Positions 62,263 to 64,000 of a DNA stretch of 64,000 nt are shown piece after piece; positions within the stretch are counted from its first letter, which is position 1; each line of letters begins with the position of its first letter. The notes beneath the pieces were generated by a model. It was not told the origin of the DNA, searched no databases, and saw only the letters and a program-made list of their open reading frames with translations. The stretch is from Mycolicibacter virginiensis (GTDB lineage Bacteria > Actinomycetota > Actinomycetes > Mycobacteriales > Mycobacteriaceae), in contig NZ_CP092430.2 in NCBI RefSeq assembly GCF_022374935.2, positions 620,001 through 684,000 on the forward strand, written 5' to 3'. The position numbers and the translations under genes were made by a program.

Positions 62263-64000
62263 TCAGATCATTTCGTTCTCTGTCAGCCATCGCATCACCG
62301 GCCAGCCGATGAACACCGGCAGCCAGCAGGTTAGTACCCGGTAGAGCAGCACGGACGGGACCGCCAGCGCGGCGGGCACACCGAACGCGGCCAACCCACC
62401 GATCAGGGCGGCTTCCACGGCACCCACCCCGCCGGGCGTCGGCGCCGCGGAGGCCAGGGTCCCACCGACCATCGTCACGACCGTGACGGTGACGAATGAG
62501 GTGTTGCCGCCAAAGGCCTCCACGCTGGCCCACAATGCCAGCGCCGCACCCAATGTGGTGCCGGCCGCGCCCAGCACGATCAACGCCAGCCGCTTGGGCT
62601 CGCGGGCCAGATCCACCAAGTCCCCGGTGACTTCCTTGAGGCGTGGCCGCAGCGCCGTGGTCAACCATCGGCGCAGGTTCGGCACCAACAGCACGATGCC
62701 GGCCAAGCCGAGCGCCACACCGGCGATCAGGTACAGCATGGTCGCACCGGGTACGAAGTGGGACAGGTCCGTCGAGGCGCCCGCAGCGGTGGTGAAGATG
62801 ACCAGCAGGATCACGTGCACGATCACCTGCACCGACTGCTGAAGCGCGACCGCGGCGGTCGCGCGCAAGGTGCTCAGGCCGCCCTTCTGCAGGAATCGGG
62901 TGCTCAGCGCCAGGCCGCCGACCCCGGCCGGGGTGGTGGTGGCGGCAAAGGTGTTGGCCACCTGCATGATCGCCAGATTGCGAAAGCTGACGAAGCCGTT
63001 GGCGCAGGCCCACAGCGCGCCCGCGGCGCCGACATAGGTCAGCGACGAGACGATCAGCCCCACCAGCGCCCACCACCAGTTCGCCTGCCGCAGTTGGGAG
63101 AAGAAGGTGGGCACCTGGCTGATGAAGGGGTAGGCCACGTACACCAGGGCAACGAGCAGGATCAGCTGAATCAGCTGGCTGCGGGTGAACCGGGTGATGG
63201 TCTTGGTCTGGATCTGATCGGTACCGGTCTGACGCTTCACCTCCTCGCGGGCGGCGGCGATCACCGTGCCGACGTCGGGGACGGCATTGCGAAGCCGCGC
63301 GGGCACCGCGGATTTGGTGAGTCGTCGCGAGGCGGCCAACACCACCGTGCGACCGAAGTGCTCGATCGCCGCTGCCACCGCCGCGGCCGCGTCGTACAGC
63401 GATGACGTCGTCACCAGCAACTGGGCGATATCGGACTGCAGCTGGGTGTCGGTGGCGCCGTACTCGGCGTTGCCGAAGCCGCCGAACAGCACCTGGCCGT
63501 CGTCGACGGTCATCTCCTTGGCACGCAGGTCGCCGTGCGAGATCTGCTGATCGTGCAGGCTCCGCAAGGATTCCCAGGGCTTAGTCACCGGCGTGGTAGC
63601 GGTGCAGTCGGCGATGGGCGTGCCGCGAGGCGGGGTGTGCGCGTACAGCGTCCAGCCCCGGTCGAGGGAGGCGACCGCGACGGTGTTGGTGTTGGCGAAC
63701 CCGGTATCAGCGATGGAGATCGCCATCAGTGCGCGATGCTCCACCGCGCGGTGCAGCGAGGCGTGCAGCGGTGCGGTCTCGGTGGTGCGCAACCGGAATT
63801 TGCGCCAGAGCTGTCGCAGCGCGCCGCCGCTGCGCTGGTTGGGGCCGTACAACTCGATGATCACCGGCTGGTCGCCGACGGTGGACAGCACCAGCGGGCC
63901 GGGGCCCGCCGGCCGGATGACGGCGAGTTCGGAGACGGTGTGGCCGCGACGGGCCAGGGCGCGCACGGTGCCGTCCAACGGCACCTCCAGCGCGGGGGTG
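62263..64000 (-). CDS. large membrane protein with kinase-like region and LPG-flippase-like domain, 5' end cut
   Basis: At least 579 residues are visible; the frame stays open to the window edge, and the sequence at the edge (TPALEVPLDGTV...) does not look like a start, so the gene continues. Residues up to about 250 hold a soluble region with HGDLRAKEMTVDDGQVLFGG, reminiscent of kinase-like folds; after it come about eight membrane segments of the UPF0104/AglD-type flippase domain (ANTFAATTTPAGVGGLALST, ASAAPTPGGVGAVEAALIGG). Substrate and role unknown; lipid export is inferred. Confidence 0.8.
   Translation of the reverse strand, partial: TPALEVPLDGTVRALARRGHTVSELAVIRPAGPGPLVLSTVGDQPVIIELYGPNQRSGGALRQLWRKFRLRTTETAPLHASLHRAVEHRALMAISIADTGFANTNTVAVASLDRGWTLYAHTPPRGTPIADCTATTPVTKPWESLRSLHDQQISHGDLRAKEMTVDDGQVLFGGFGNAEYGATDTQLQSDIAQLLVTTSSLYDAAAAVAAAIEHFGRTVVLAASRRLTKSAVPARLRNAVPDVGTVIAAAREEVKRQTGTDQIQTKTITRFTRSQLIQLILLVALVYVAYPFISQVPTFFSQLRQANWWWALVGLIVSSLTYVGAAGALWACANGFVSFRNLAIMQVANTFAATTTPAGVGGLALSTRFLQKGGLSTLRATAAVALQQSVQVIVHVILLVIFTTAAGASTDLSHFVPGATMLYLIAGVALGLAGIVLLVPNLRRWLTTALRPRLKEVTGDLVDLAREPKRLALIVLGAAGTTLGAALALWASVEAFGGNTSFVTVTVVTMVGGTLASAAPTPGGVGAVEAALIGGLAAFGVPAALAVPSVLLYRVLTCWLPVFIGWPVMRWLTENEMI

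Overview
The window is high-GC DNA from a Mycobacterium-lineage actinobacterium. PPE proteins, a PGRS-type Gly-Asn repeat protein, Ddn-like deazaflavin reductases, a cutinase, an EspC-like/WXG100-like type VII secretion pair, and a gene order closely following the M. tuberculosis Rv0524-Rv0566c block all point there. It is not M. tuberculosis itself: several Rv genes are missing and accessory genes sit in their place. A Sec-type (PE-less) PGRS protein and few PPE genes suggest a non-tuberculous species. I cannot name the species from the sequence alone.

Layout. 1-7346: accessory/cell-envelope end with a partial FtsX-type permease, two PPE proteins of different subfamilies (SVP and PPW), a signal-peptide PGRS protein, a JmjC/cupin oxygenase and a tandem pair of Ddn-like proteins. 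7441-13412: hemL, a histidine phosphatase and the system II cytochrome c maturation operon (TlpA-like lipoprotein, ccdA, resB, ccsA), joined by start/stop overlaps. 13504-22458: a MinD/ParA-like ATPase, a small membrane protein, DUF4229, an HTH/Clp-N pair, menA, mtnP, a cutinase, and two conserved membrane proteins, one ending in about 280 residues of Ser/Gly. 22479-30673: a TetR/membrane protein pair, then a minus-strand block with menE, DUF3349, two copies of a phosphate permease module, a VOC protein, an SDR and menB.

30701-36617 is the main variable region: an aldo/keto reductase with divergent TetR, an amidohydrolase, then a type VII secretion-type polymorphic toxin locus (EspC-like partner, WXG100-like N-terminus toxin, immunity candidate) with further orphan or broken immunity-like genes. 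36681-47615 returns to the conserved menaquinone region: menC, bpoC, menD, menG, menJ, a polyprenyl synthase (grcC1) and htpX. 47707-64000: a HicB-like gene flanked by inverted repeats, a SulP transporter, gpsA, an SDR/TetR pair, a Baeyer-Villiger-type monooxygenase, yajQ, tRNA-Tyr with a terminator, a 2OG-Fe(II) oxygenase, an amidohydrolase, a methyltransferase, galT-galK, an FAD monooxygenase and a membrane protein running off the end.

Functionally, most of the menaquinone route is here (menA, B, C, D, E, G, J and a polyprenyl diphosphate synthase), next to haem and cytochrome c assembly, so the core is respiratory-chain biogenesis with accessory islands inserted at gene borders. The most unusual signals are two self-contained cassettes of about 0.9 kb (HTH/Clp-N and cutinase). 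Each is flanked by near-perfect 21-26 bp direct repeats that copy the 3' end of the neighbouring core gene. Other signals are the toxin/immunity locus, a PGRS protein with a Sec signal peptide, a 26-bp perfect hairpin, and several paired palindromic operators. No gap between genes exceeds 300 bases.
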